Positions 27,602-36,736 of a stretch of 64,000 nucleotides of DNA are shown piece after piece. The notes under the pieces are model-generated. The model was given only the letters and a program-made list of their open reading frames with translations, did not search any database and was not told the origin of the DNA. This DNA is from Sphingomonas sp. 7/4-4. GTDB lineage: Bacteria > Pseudomonadota > Alphaproteobacteria > Sphingomonadales > Sphingomonadaceae. Location of the stretch: contig NZ_CP115960.1 in the NCBI RefSeq assembly GCF_027941955.1, positions 930,001-994,000 of the forward strand. The letters are read 5' to 3'. Numbering within the stretch: position 1 is the stretch's first letter; each line of letters starts with the position of its first letter. Position numbers and translations under genes: made by a program.

Positions 27602-29174
27602 TCCTGCGCCATCTGCTCGCCTTGCCGCTGCTCGCGCTCGCAATGCCTGCGCTCGCCGATCCACCCGCGGGCCTCGAGGCCAGGGTCGAAGCGCTCCGCA
27701 AGCAGACCGGCGCGCCCGGCATCGCAGTCGCGATCGTCGAACACGGCAAGACCACGCTCGCCAAAGGCTGGGGCGTCCGCAAGCTGGGCGATCCCGCGAA
27801 GGTCGATGCCGACACGATCTTCCAGACCGGATCGACCGGAAAGGCGTTCACGGCCGCCGCACTCGCGATCCTGGTCGATCAGGGCAAGATCGGCTGGGAC
27901 GACAAGGTCATCGATCACATGCCGTGGTTCCGCATGTACGATCCCTGGGTCACGCGCGAGATCACCATCCGCGACCTGCTCGTCCACCGCAGCGGCCTGG
28001 GCCTCGGCGCGGGCGACCTGCTCTTTGTCCCGCGCGGCAGCCTCTCGCGCAAGGAGAGCGTCAAGCGGCTGGCGTACATCAAGCCGGCGACGAGCTTCCG
28101 CTCGAACTACGCTTACGACAACGTTCTCTACATGGTCGCCGGCCAATTGATCGAAGAGGTTACCGGTCGAACCTGGGAGGATTTCGTAACTGCCGAAGTC
28201 CTCAAGCGCGGCGGCATGAACAGCGCCACCGCCACTTATGAGGCGCGTTGGGCCACGCCCGACCGCGCCTTCCCCCACGCCCGGATCGGGGGCGCGGTCC
28301 GCGGCGACGGCGTAAACCAGCCACTGAACGAGCGCGAGGAACTCGGCCGCGCCGCGGCTCCCGCGGGCAACCTCGCGCTCAGCGCCAATGATCTCGCGCA
28401 ATGGCTCAAGATCCAGCTCGGCCACGGCGCGCTGCCCGGCGGCGGGCGGCTGTTCAGCGAGGCCCAGGCCGCCGAGATGTGGAAGGGCGTCACCGTCCAG
28501 CCGATCACGTCCTATCCGGGCAGCCTCGCGCCGCTCACGCCCAAGTTCAGCACCTACGGCCTTGGCTGGGAAGTCGAGGACTATCGCGGCGCCCGGATCA
28601 TCTCGCATGGCGGCGGTGTGTTCGGTTCGATCACCCACATCATCCTGCTCCCCGACCAGGACGTCGGCATCGCCGTGGTGGTCAATTCGGAGGACATCGC
28701 GCTGCTCCGCGGCGTCGCGCACATGCTGGCCGATCATTATCTCGGCGTGCCCGACCAGGATTGGCCGGCGCGCTTCGGCGAATTCATGGAGCAGCGTCTG
28801 GCTGGCGGAAAGGCAGCGCTCTCCGCCGCCAAGGCCGCGCCTGCCAAGGTCGGCCCTCGCTCGCGCTCGAGCGCTATGCCGGCACCTATCGCGACCCCTG
28901 GTATGGCGACGTCGCGGTCACCGGCGGCGCCGACGGGCTGCGCATCGACTTCAAGAGCACGCCGCGCATGGCCGGCAAGCTGGTCCATTGGCAATACGAC
29001 ACCTTCGTCACGCGCTTCGACGACAAGGCGATCGAGCCCGCCTACGTCAGCTTCGCGCTCGATGCCGACGGCAAGGTGTCGCGCGTCTCGATGAAGGCGG
29101 AGAGCCCGATCGCCGACTTCAGCTACGACTATCACGACCTCGATCTGCGCCCGGTGGCGGAGGTGAAGAAATGA
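27598..29174 (+). CDS. Periplasmic serine hydrolase (beta-lactamase family) with C-terminal DUF3471-like domain, frameshifted as read
   Basis: A signal peptide (1-20, ending PALA), nucleophile motif S79-T-G-K82, the YDN box in NYAYDNVLYMVAG, and HGGG (ISHGGGVFGSITH) define a class C-type serine hydrolase. After KAAPAKVG the frame breaks; adding one C at 28854-28856 joins PSLALERYAGTYRDPWYGD and a small beta-rich C-terminal domain ending at 29174: 526 codons, 525 residues. Family members include D-aminopeptidases and D-Ala-specific esterases, fitting the D-amino-acid theme. Its ATG overlaps the transporter stop, and its stop overlaps an ATG at 29171 that I take as the original dipeptidase start. 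Confidence 0.83.
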
Positions 29175-29188
29175 ACGGTCCGTTCTTC

Positions 29189-29312
29189 AATCCTCCCCGG
29201 AGGGGGAGGGGACCGCGAAGCGGTGGAGGGGTATTCTCCACGAGCGATGTCGCTTGCGGCACCTACCCCTCCACCAGCCTGCGGCTGGTCCCCTCCCCTC
29301 CGGGGGAGGATT
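29189..29312. repeat. Palindromic repeat element interrupting the dipeptidase signal peptide
   Basis: A 124-base element with AATCCTCCCC...GGGGAGGATT ends and inner complementary blocks (ggagggggaggggacc against ggtcccctcccctcc; ccgcgaagcgg; cagcctgcggctg). A relative with the same ends lies at 49406-49536. Here it sits 18 bases after an ATG (29171) and directly before the hydrophobic core of a lipoprotein signal peptide. Removing about 125 bases rejoins MNGPFF to ALALLLLAGC, a perfect lipoprotein signal. Confidence 0.75.
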
Positions 29313-30477
29313 TGCCTTGGCGCTGCTGCTCCTCGCCGGCTGCGCCACCACGCAAGCGGGTCCGCCCCACAAGTCGCACCGCGATTTCCTCGTGCTCGAC
29401 ACGCACCTTGATACCCCACTCCATTTCGCCCGGCCCGGCTGGAGCTTCGCGGGCCACCACGATCCGGCGACCGACCTCGTCCAGGTCGATCTCGAGCGGA
29501 TGGATTCCGGCGCGCTCGATGGCGGCTTCTTCGCGATCTACACCGAGCAGGGGCCGCTGACGGCCAAGGGCTATGCCGACGCGCTCGCCTTTGCGCGCAA
29601 GCGATCGGACCTGATCGACACCACCCTGTCGGCCTTTCCCAACCGGCTCGACTTCGTGACGACTGCCGCTGAAGCGCGCCGTGCGGACCGCATCGGGCTG
29701 CGTGTCGCCTTCAAGAGCATGGAGAACAGCTACGAGCTGGGCGAGGATCTCTCGCTGCTCGAGGAGTTCCATGATCGCGGCGTGCGGCTCGCCGGGCCCG
29801 TCCACGGCGCCAACAACCAGTTCGCCGATTCCTCCGGGGACAAGCCCAGATGGAATGGCCTCTCACCCCTCGGGCGCCAATGGGTGAAGGAGATGAATCG
29901 GCTGGGCATGGTGATCGACGCCAGCCATTCGTCGGATGCCACGTTCGATCAGATGCTCGCGCTGTCAAAAACGCCGTTGCTCCTCTCGCATTCGAGCGGG
30001 CGCTGGGCGTTCGACCATCCCCGCAACCTCGACGACGCGCGCATCCGCAAGCTGGCGGCCAAAGGCGGTGCGATCTGCGTCAGCACGATCTTCCTGTCGA
30101 ACATGAACATGGGGCCCGAGCGTGCGGCGCTGTTCGCCAAATATGAGCATATCGCCGATCTATCGCCGGAAGAGCAGGCCGACCTCACCCGCCGCTGGCG
30201 CGCGCTCGATGCGACCCAACCGATCTGGAACGCCGATTTCGAGCGCTACATGGCGATGGTGCTGCACGTGATCGAAGTGGCGGGCGTCGACCATGTCTGC
30301 TTCGGCGCGGACTGGGACGGCGGCGGCGGGCTGCCGGGGATCGAGGACATCTCGGCGCTGCCCAAGGTCACCGAGCGGCTGCGCGCCGCGGGCTATTCCG
30401 ATACCGATCTCGCCAAGATGTGGAGCGGTAACATCCTCCGCATCGTCGAAGCCGCCGAGCGCGGCCGCGAGAACTAG
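29254..30477 (+). CDS. Membrane dipeptidase (M19), lipoprotein, 5' end disrupted by a repeat
   Basis: A renal-dipeptidase-type M19 metalloenzyme that cuts dipeptides, often those with a C-terminal D-residue. DTHLDTP gives the first HxD metal pair, KSMENSYELG the bridging Glu, DASHSSD and LLLSHSSGR the two later His, and FGADWDG the catalytic Asp. The lipobox LLAGC follows a hydrophobic run at about residues 21-29. The open frame begins at TTG 29254 inside a repeat element; the original start is probably ATG 29171, which overlaps the upstream hydrolase stop (ATGA) but is now out of frame. Whether it is still made depends on that poor start. Downstream, the next gene is on the other strand. Confidence 0.82.
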   Translation: MRHLPLHQPAAGPLPSGGGFALALLLLAGCATTQAGPPHKSHRDFLVLDTHLDTPLHFARPGWSFAGHHDPATDLVQVDLERMDSGALDGGFFAIYTEQGPLTAKGYADALAFARKRSDLIDTTLSAFPNRLDFVTTAAEARRADRIGLRVAFKSMENSYELGEDLSLLEEFHDRGVRLAGPVHGANNQFADSSGDKPRWNGLSPLGRQWVKEMNRLGMVIDASHSSDATFDQMLALSKTPLLLSHSSGRWAFDHPRNLDDARIRKLAAKGGAICVSTIFLSNMNMGPERAALFAKYEHIADLSPEEQADLTRRWRALDATQPIWNADFERYMAMVLHVIEVAGVDHVCFGADWDGGGGLPGIEDISALPKVTERLRAAGYSDTDLAKMWSGNILRIVEAAERGREN

Positions 30478-30513
30478 CGGCCAGGCGCCGGAGCCGCATG
30501 GCCCCGGCCCGGC

Positions 30514-31204
30514 TCAGCTGGCCTTCTTGCGCTGCTCGCGGACGTATTGGAGCTCATCCTTGACCTTCTGATCGTCGGGCGTGAGCTCGAGGCACTGGGC
30601 GAGCACCTTCTCCGCCTCTTCGAGCTTTCCGAGTTCGATGAGATCGTAGCCCATGCCGAACCAGGCGCGGCGGAGCGATTTCTTGCGCTGATCGCCTTCC
30701 TCCAGCGCTGCGCCGGCGGCAGCGCGCTGGTACATGTCGTGGGAGAGCTGCCACTTCTTCTGCACCTGATAGGCATAGCCCAGCTCGGACAGATAATGCG
30801 GATGCGACGGCGACAGCGCGACGGCACGCTCGAGAAACGGCACCGCCGCATCGATCTGGTTCAGATCGATCAGCGCAAAGCCGCGTGCCCAGAGCGCGGT
30901 GCACCAATTCGAGATCGAGTATGAGCGACTTTTTATCCGCGGCTTTCGCTTCGCTCACATAGAGGATGGCCTGTGCCGGATAATGCGCGCAGTAGATCTT
31001 GCGCTTCTCGCCGGCGTAACGCTTCTCGTATTTGACAAGCAGCGGATCGACGATCGCAATCGCCTCTGCCGGCTTCCCCGACTGGATCGCGTTGATCGCT
31101 TCGCCCAGCTCCGTATCGATTGCGGTCTGTTCGAGTGGATCCTCGTGCTTCTGCGCCGAGGCCGGCACTGCCGCGACCAGCGCCAGCGCCGCGAGCCAAT
31201 GCAT
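30514..31204 (-). CDS. Secreted tetratricopeptide-repeat protein, frameshifted as read
   Basis: MHWLAALALVAAVPASAQ at 31204 is a signal peptide. The first frame runs to KKSLILD; removing one base at 30910-30916 (+ strand CGAGATC for CGAATC) continues SNWCTALWARGFALIDLNQ and then the second TPR region (PFLERAVALSPSHPHYLSELGY, KLEEAEKVLAQCLELTPDD) to 30514: 230 codons, 229 residues. Two or three TPR units serve as a protein-binding scaffold in the periplasm. No partner can be named; it is downstream of rmuC on the same strand. Confidence 0.75.
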
Positions 31205-31269
31205 TCGAGATCATGGCGAACCTCCCCAGTTCGCCAACAGGCTATCAATCCGGCTGCGGCATGTCTCGC

Positions 31270-32541
31270 TTACTCTGCGGCCTGCGCCTCGGGCAGATCG
31301 GGATCGCCGGCATGGCTGGCGAGGAGTTCGACGGGCGGGATCGTCTCGATCTCGCGAGCGCCGGTTTCGATGTTGAGGTCCTTGAGCTTGCGGGCGCTCA
31401 CCAGCGCACGAGTCTCGAGGCTGTTCGCGAAGGCGTTGAAATTCTTGACCGCGGTGTTGAGGCCGCTGCCGACGACGCGCAGATCGCCGAGTGCCTTGGC
31501 GAGGCGGTCGTAGAGTTCCTTGCCGAGCTCGCCGATCTGCCGGGCTTCCTTGGCGAGCTTTTCCTGACGCCACACCGCCGCGACCGTCCGCGCGATGGCG
31601 ATGAGGTTGGTCGGCGTGGCGAGCAGCACGCGCTTTTCGAAGGCGAAGTCCCAGAGCGTGTGATCGTGCTCGAGCGCCGCGGAGAGGAAATGCTCGCCGG
31701 GCACGAACATGATCACATAATCGGGCGCGTCCTCGAACTGGCTCCAATAGGCCTTGTTGCCGAGTGCGTTGATGTGCGCCTTCATCGAGGCGGCGTGCGC
31801 GGCGAGGCCGATATGGCGCTCGCCGTCGTCCACTGCGCCGAACGCGTCCTGATAGGCGTTGAGCGAGACCTTTGCGTCGATCACCAGCGCACGGCCGCCG
31901 GGCACGCGGACGATCGCATCTGGGCGCAGCCGGCCGCCATCCTCGTGCGCGACGCTGACTTCGGTAGCGAAATCGGTGTGCTCGGCAAGCCCGCAGGTCT
32001 CCAGCACGTTCTTGAGCTGCTGTTCGCCCCAGCGACCACGCGACTTGGGGGCGTTGCGGAGCGAATTGACCAGCTTGGCGGCTTCGGTGCTGACGCGCTC
32101 GGTGCCGATCCGCATCTGCTCGATCTGGCCCTTGAGTTCGCCGAAAGCATTGCGCCGCTCGGCCTCGACCTTGGCGACGCCTTCCTCGTAGCGCAGCAGG
32201 CGATCGTTGACCGGCTGGAGCAGCGACTTGAGATTCTCCCCCGCCATCGTCTCGGATTGCTTGAAGCGATCGTCGGCGCGCTTGAGGAACACCTCCTGCG
32301 CCTCGCCCAGCGCGCGCGCGGCGAGTTCGGCGAAACGCGCTTCGAGGCCGTTGGTCTCGGCCTTCAAGGTCGCGAGTTCGATATCCTTGCGATTGAGGTC
32401 GGAGATTGCCGCCTTGAAGTCACTTTCGCGCTTGTCGCGCTCGACGCGGGCCTCCGCGACGCCGCGGGTGCCGAGGAACCAGCCGAGCGCGAGGCCGCCC
32501 AGCAGGGCGCCCAGGATTGCGATGAGAGCGAGCGGGTCCAA
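31270..32541 (-). CDS. rmuC: DNA recombination protein RmuC
   Basis: A 423-residue protein with an N-terminal membrane anchor (LALIAILGALLGGLALGWFLG), a long coiled coil (about 30-150), and the RmuC nuclease-like core: RGRWGEQQLKNVLE, RPDAIVRVPGGRALVIDAKVSLNAY, YVIMFVPGEHFL and ATPTNLIAIARTVAAVWRQE. RmuC limits DNA inversions and rearrangements. It is upstream of the TPR gene and downstream of def on the same strand, with a palindrome between it and def. Confidence 0.92.
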   Translation of the reverse strand: MDPLALIAILGALLGGLALGWFLGTRGVAEARVERDKRESDFKAAISDLNRKDIELATLKAETNGLEARFAELAARALGEAQEVFLKRADDRFKQSETMAGENLKSLLQPVNDRLLRYEEGVAKVEAERRNAFGELKGQIEQMRIGTERVSTEAAKLVNSLRNAPKSRGRWGEQQLKNVLETCGLAEHTDFATEVSVAHEDGGRLRPDAIVRVPGGRALVIDAKVSLNAYQDAFGAVDDGERHIGLAAHAASMKAHINALGNKAYWSQFEDAPDYVIMFVPGEHFLSAALEHDHTLWDFAFEKRVLLATPTNLIAIARTVAAVWRQEKLAKEARQIGELGKELYDRLAKALGDLRVVGSGLNTAVKNFNAFANSLETRALVSARKLKDLNIETGAREIETIPPVELLASHAGDPDLPEAQAAE

Positions 32542-32602
32542 CTTTGCCTCCGGGAACAGAAGGCGAACTTATCCGCTAGTGACTCTGGAGGCAACCCATA
32601 GT

Positions 32603-32632
32603 CGTCACCCCGGCCGAAGTGCCGGGGTGACG
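32603..32632. repeat. Short CCGG palindrome between def and rmuC
   Basis: CGTCACCCCGGC and GCCGGGGTGACG are perfect reverse-complement arms around CGAAGT. The hairpin begins seven bases after the def stop in the direction of transcription. It has no T-run, so it is better called a repeat of the same kind as 770-852 than a classical terminator. Confidence 0.7.
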
Positions 32633-32638
32633 GAGGGC

Positions 32639-33166
32639 TTACGCCGCGGCTTTCCGCGCCTTGGTGAGCTTCTTGAGGATCATGTCGCGCTTGAGGCGGG
32701 AGAGATGGTCGATGAAGACGATGCCCTCGAGATGGTCCATCTCGTGCTGGATGCAGGTGGCGAGCAGGCCCTCGAAGTGCTCGTCATGCGCCTCGCCCTG
32801 CTCGTCGAGCCATTTCACCCGGCAGCGTGCGGGGCGTTCGACATCGGCGAACTGCTCGGGGATCGAGAGACAGCCTTCGGTATAGACCGAATGCTCTTCG
32901 GTGGGATCGAGGATCTCGGGATTGATGAAGACGCGGGGTGCACGGATCGGCTTGCCCTCCTCGTCTTCCTCCTCCTGCAGGTCCATGACGATGACGCGCT
33001 TGGGCACACCGACCTGGATCGCGGCGAGGCCGATGCCGGGGGCGTCGTACATCGTGTCGAACATGTCGGCGATCAGCGCGCGCAGTTCGTCATTCACCTC
33101 CTCGACGGGCTGGGAGATGAGGCGCAGGCGCGGGTCCGGGACTTCGACGATGGGTAACAGAGCCAT
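32639..33166 (-). CDS. def: Peptide deformylase
   Basis: A 175-residue metalloenzyme removing the formyl group from new proteins. The three family motifs are present: GIGLAAIQ at 44-51, EGCLS at 97-101 and HEMDH at 141-145 (Cys and two His bind the metal). fmt, the formyl-adding partner, lies 740 bases away on the other strand, a common def/fmt vicinity here arranged back to back around recR. Confidence 0.96.
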   Translation of the reverse strand: MALLPIVEVPDPRLRLISQPVEEVNDELRALIADMFDTMYDAPGIGLAAIQVGVPKRVIVMDLQEEEDEEGKPIRAPRVFINPEILDPTEEHSVYTEGCLSIPEQFADVERPARCRVKWLDEQGEAHDEHFEGLLATCIQHEMDHLEGIVFIDHLSRLKRDMILKKLTKARKAAA

Positions 33167-33211
33167 AAAGCCGATTTAATTCGCGACCCGCTCCGCCGCA
33201 AGGGTGGGAAA

Positions 33212-33808
33212 TTACGCGACGGGCCGCCGGGCGCGAAGTGCCTGGGCGAGCGTGCCTTCGTCGAGATAATCGAGCTCGCCGCCGACCGGCAGGCCGTGGG
33301 CGAGCTGGGTGATGCGCACCGGATAAGCCTCCAGCCGTTCGGCGAGGTAATGCGCGGTGGTCTGGCCGTCGAGCGTGGCGTTCATCGCGAGAACGACCTC
33401 GTCGATCCCGCCGGCGGCGACGCGGCGGACAAGGCCGTCGACGCGAAGATCCTCGGGGCGGATGCCTTCGAGCGCCGAGAGACGGCCGCCGAGCACGTGG
33501 AACTTGCCGGGGAAGAGCCGCGAGCGATCGAGCGCCCAGAGATCGGCGACTTCCTCGACCACGCACAGCGCGCGGGAGTCGCGGCGGGGATCGGCGCAGA
33601 TCGCGCAAGGGTCGCTGGTATCGACATTGCCGCAGATCCCGCAGGTGCTGAGCCGGCGGCTGACCGCGGTGAGCGCCGAGAGCAACGGATCGAGCGCAGT
33701 CTCGCGCTTCTTGAGCAGATGGAGCACCGCGCGCCGCGCCGAGCGCGGGCCGAGCCCGGGGAGGCGGGAGAGCGCCTGGGTCAGTGCCTCGATTTCGGGG
33801 GATGCCAT
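33212..33808 (-). CDS. recR: Recombination mediator RecR
   Basis: A 198-residue RecR protein: N-terminal HhH ([20 protein letters not shown]), zinc finger C56-C59-C68-C71, and a Toprim domain starting [10 protein letters not shown]. It works with RecO/RecF in gap repair. It precedes def on the same strand by 45 bases. Confidence 0.96.
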   Translation of the reverse strand: MASPEIEALTQALSRLPGLGPRSARRAVLHLLKKRETALDPLLSALTAVSRRLSTCGICGNVDTSDPCAICADPRRDSRALCVVEEVADLWALDRSRLFPGKFHVLGGRLSALEGIRPEDLRVDGLVRRVAAGGIDEVVLAMNATLDGQTTAHYLAERLEAYPVRITQLAHGLPVGGELDYLDEGTLAQALRARRPVA

Positions 33809-33857
33809 GCGGGAGAGATAGCCATGCGGGAACAGAAAGGAAACTCCCTGCCCGCTC

Positions 33858-33885
33858 CGTCATCCCGGCTTTCGCCGGGAGGACG
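33858..33885. repeat. Short CCGG palindrome between recR and fmt
   Basis: CGTCATCCCGGC-TTTC-GCCGGGAGGACG forms a hairpin with one or two mismatches, matching the other CCGG repeats in core sequence. It lies in the divergent space between recR and fmt. Confidence 0.6.
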
Positions 33886-33905
33886 ATTGTGGGTAAGGCG
33901 ATCTT

Positions 33906-34806
33906 ATGCGGATCATCTTCATGGGAACCCCCGAATTCGCCGTCCCCGTGCTCGACGCGCTGGTCGCGGCTGGGCACGACGTCGTGGCGGCATATAGCCA
34001 GCCGCCGCGGCGCGGAATCGGGGCAAGACCGCGCCCTCGCCGGTGCATGCGCGCGCCGAGGCACTGGGGATCGAAGTGCGTACCCCGCTTTCCTTCCGCA
34101 AGGAGCCCGAAGCAGTGGAGGCGTTTGCGGCGCTGGCGGCGGATGCGGCGGTGGTCGCGGCCTATGGGCTGATCCTGCCGGTTGCGGTGCTCGAAGCACC
34201 GCGCCTGGGATGCCTCAACGTGCACGGCTCGCTGCTGCCGCGCTGGCGGGGGCGGCGCCGATCCAGCGGGCGATCCTTGCGGGGGATGCCGAGACAGGGG
34301 TCGGGATCATGCAGATGGAGGCGGGGCTCGACACTGGACCGGTGCGGCTCGAAGGGCGGACGCCGGTGGATGGCAAGACCGCGGGCCAGCTCACGGCCGA
34401 GTTGAGCGCGATGGGCGCGCGGCTGATGGTCGAGGTGTTGGGCGATGTGGAGCGCTATCCGGCGATGCCGCAGCCCGAGGATGGCGTCACCTATGCGGCG
34501 AAGATCGACAAGGCCGAGGCGCGGCTAGATTTTTCGCGGACGGCCGAGGAAGTCGAGCGGCAGGTGCGCGCGTTCAACCCAGCGCCGGGGGCGTTCTTCG
34601 AGGTCCATGGCGAGCGCGTGCGGGTGCATGCGGCCACCGTCCTGGCGGAGCGCGGAGAGACCGGCATTGTGATCGACGATCAGATGACGATCGCCTGCAG
34701 CGAAGGCGCGATCCGGCCGATTCTCGTCCAGCGCGCGGGGCGTGGCGTCATGACGTCGGAGGAGCTGCTGCGTGGCTTTGCTATCCCGGCGGGCACGCGG
34801 CTTTGA
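33906..34806 (+). CDS. fmt: Methionyl-tRNA formyltransferase, two frame breaks as read
   Basis: [19 protein letters not shown] at 33906 is the family opening; [18 protein letters not shown] and [13 protein letters not shown], with the catalytic Asn and His, lie in a second frame, and [20 protein letters not shown] onward in a third. Adding one G to each of the runs at 34020-34023 and 34248-34252 gives 301 codons, 300 residues, the normal size. The enzyme formylates initiator Met-tRNA. As this gene is near-essential and every domain is intact, the breaks look like sequence errors. The stop overlaps the truA start (TGATG). Confidence 0.93.
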
Positions 34807-35549
34807 TGCGGTTCGCGCTCACGGTGGAGTTTGACGGGCGGCCGTTCATGGGCTGGCAGCGGCAGGACCATGGCCCGAGCGTCCAGCAGGCGATCGAGGA
34901 CGCGGCGTTCGCGGTCACCGGCGAGAAGGTCGTGGTGCATGCGGCCGGGCGCACCGACGCGGGCGTGCACGGACTGGGCATGCGTGCGCATCTCGACATC
35001 GGCCGCGAGATCACGCCGTTCCGGCTGATGGAGGCGCTGAACGCACGGCTGCGGCCGCATCCGGTGGCAGTGCTCGATTGCGTCGGGGTGGCGGACGACT
35101 GGCATGCGCGCTTCTCGTGCCTGGCGCGGCATTACGAATATCGCATCGTCACGCGGCGCGCGCCGCTGACCTGGGAGAAGGGGCTGGCGTGGCGGATTCC
35201 CGCCGAACTCGATGCGCACGCGATGCACGCGGCGGCGCAATCGCTGGTGGGGCGGCATGACTTCACCACCTTCCGCTCGGCGCATTGCCAGTCCGAGAGC
35301 CCGGTCAAGACGCTCGACCGGCTCGACGTGTCGCGCGACGGCGACCGGCTGCTGGTCCATGCTTCGGCGCGCTCGTTCCTGCACCATCAGGTGCGATCGA
35401 TGGTCGGGTGCCTGGGGCTGGTGGGCCAAGGCAAATGGAGCGCGCGAGACCTGCGCGACGCACTGGAGGCGCGCGACCGTTCGCGGCTGGGACTGAACGC
35501 GCCGCCCGACGGGCTGTTCTTCGTGCGGGCGGATTATCCTAGCGACTGA
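34806..35549 (+). CDS. truA: tRNA pseudouridine(38-40) synthase
   Basis: A 247-residue TruA. The catalytic Asp51 is in GRTDAGVH (48-55); [19 protein letters not shown] and [13 protein letters not shown] are family blocks. It modifies uridines 38-40 in the tRNA anticodon stem. It overlaps the fmt stop by one base and its last 11 bases overlap the restored end of the convergent methyltransferase gene. Confidence 0.95.
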   Translation: MRFALTVEFDGRPFMGWQRQDHGPSVQQAIEDAAFAVTGEKVVVHAAGRTDAGVHGLGMRAHLDIGREITPFRLMEALNARLRPHPVAVLDCVGVADDWHARFSCLARHYEYRIVTRRAPLTWEKGLAWRIPAELDAHAMHAAAQSLVGRHDFTTFRSAHCQSESPVKTLDRLDVSRDGDRLLVHASARSFLHHQVRSMVGCLGLVGQGKWSARDLRDALEARDRSRLGLNAPPDGLFFVRADYPSD

Positions 35550-36736
35550 ACCGTGCGGCGAGCTCGACATGCGTCGACCAGCGGAATTGGCCCACCGGGC
35601 GAGATCCAGTCGAGGCGATATCCGCCTTGAGACAGAATTTCCGCATCACGCGCGAAGGTGCTGGGATTGCACGATACATAGGCGACGAGCGGCGCAGTGG
35701 ACTTGGCGATCTCGGCAATTTGCTCGCGGGCGCCGGCGCGGGGCGGATCGAGGATGACGGCGTCGAAATTGGAAAGGTCGCTCGCCGTGACCGGGCGGCG
35801 GAACAGGTCGCGATGTTCGGCGAATACGGGCCGCCCGGCAGCGCCCGCCGCGGCCTTCAATGCCATGACCGGATCGCGGGCGGCTTCGGCGGCATAGACC
35901 TTGGCCTTGGGGAAAGCGAAGGTGAAGGTGCCCAGGCCGGCGAAGAGATCGGCGACCGCCTTCGCCTTGCCGGCGATCTCCTGCACCGCTGCGACCAGAG
36001 CGACCTCGCCCTCAAGCGTGGCCTGGAGGAAATTGCCCGGCGGGAACGGCACCGGAACGCCACTCAGCGTCACGGTGACCGGCTCGGGCTCATAGCGCGC
36101 AGTGGGACCGAAGCCCTCGTCGATCGACAGGCGGGCGAGGTGATGGCGGTGCGAAAAGGCGCTCAGTGCCTCGGCCGCGGCTAGGCCTTCGGCTTCGAGG
36201 CCGTCGATCAGGACATCGGGCCCCTGATCGGTCTGCGCGAGATGGACGTTGATCCGCCGCGTCCCCGGGATCAGCGCCGCCAGCATGCCGCGCATGGGGC
36301 CGACCAAGGCGAACAGCTCGGGAGCGAGGATCCAGCATTCCTCCACGTCGATCAGTTCGTGGCTGCCCTGCCGGGTGAAGCCGAGGCGCACCTGCCGGCC
36401 GCGGCGCTCGGCGTGGAGCGTGGCGCGGCGGCGCGTGTTGGGCGGCGAGAGCAAAGGCGCGCGAATATCCGCCTCGAGTCCGTGCGCGGCCAGCGCGCCG
36501 GCGATGCGATCGGCGATGAACTGCGACCAGCTGATATCGTCGAGATGCTGGAGCTGGCAGCCGCCGCATTCGGGGAAATGCTTGCAGGGCGGCGTCTGAT
36601 GGTGCCGGCCCGGGACGATCGTCCCCTCGGACGTGACATGGTCGCCCGGCGCCGCGAAGGCGACATGGCGGCCGTCCGCAGTGACGCCATCGCCACGCGC
36701 GGCTACCCGCAGGACCTCATCGTCGTTCACAGGCAT
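35539..36736 (-). CDS. Class I SAM-dependent RNA m5U methyltransferase (TrmA/RlmD family), frameshifted as read
   Basis: [13 protein letters not shown] carries part of the iron-sulfur Cys set, [15 protein letters not shown] the SAM site, ILDPPRAG the DPPR motif and [12 protein letters not shown] the catalytic Cys. Near the C-terminus the frame breaks at 35600-35606 (+ strand CGAGATC for CGAATC); removing the extra base gives the family ending [20 protein letters not shown] and a stop at 35539: 399 codons, 398 residues. It methylates C5 of a uridine in 23S rRNA or tRNA; which one is not clear. Its start overlaps the end of nnr by 10 bases. Confidence 0.87.

Noticed and set aside
33906..34806. 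Programmed frameshifting as the cause of the broken frames
   Set aside because: Breaks occur in unrelated genes, in both directions, at homopolymers or GATTCG, with no slippery heptamer plus downstream structure pattern; error explains them better.
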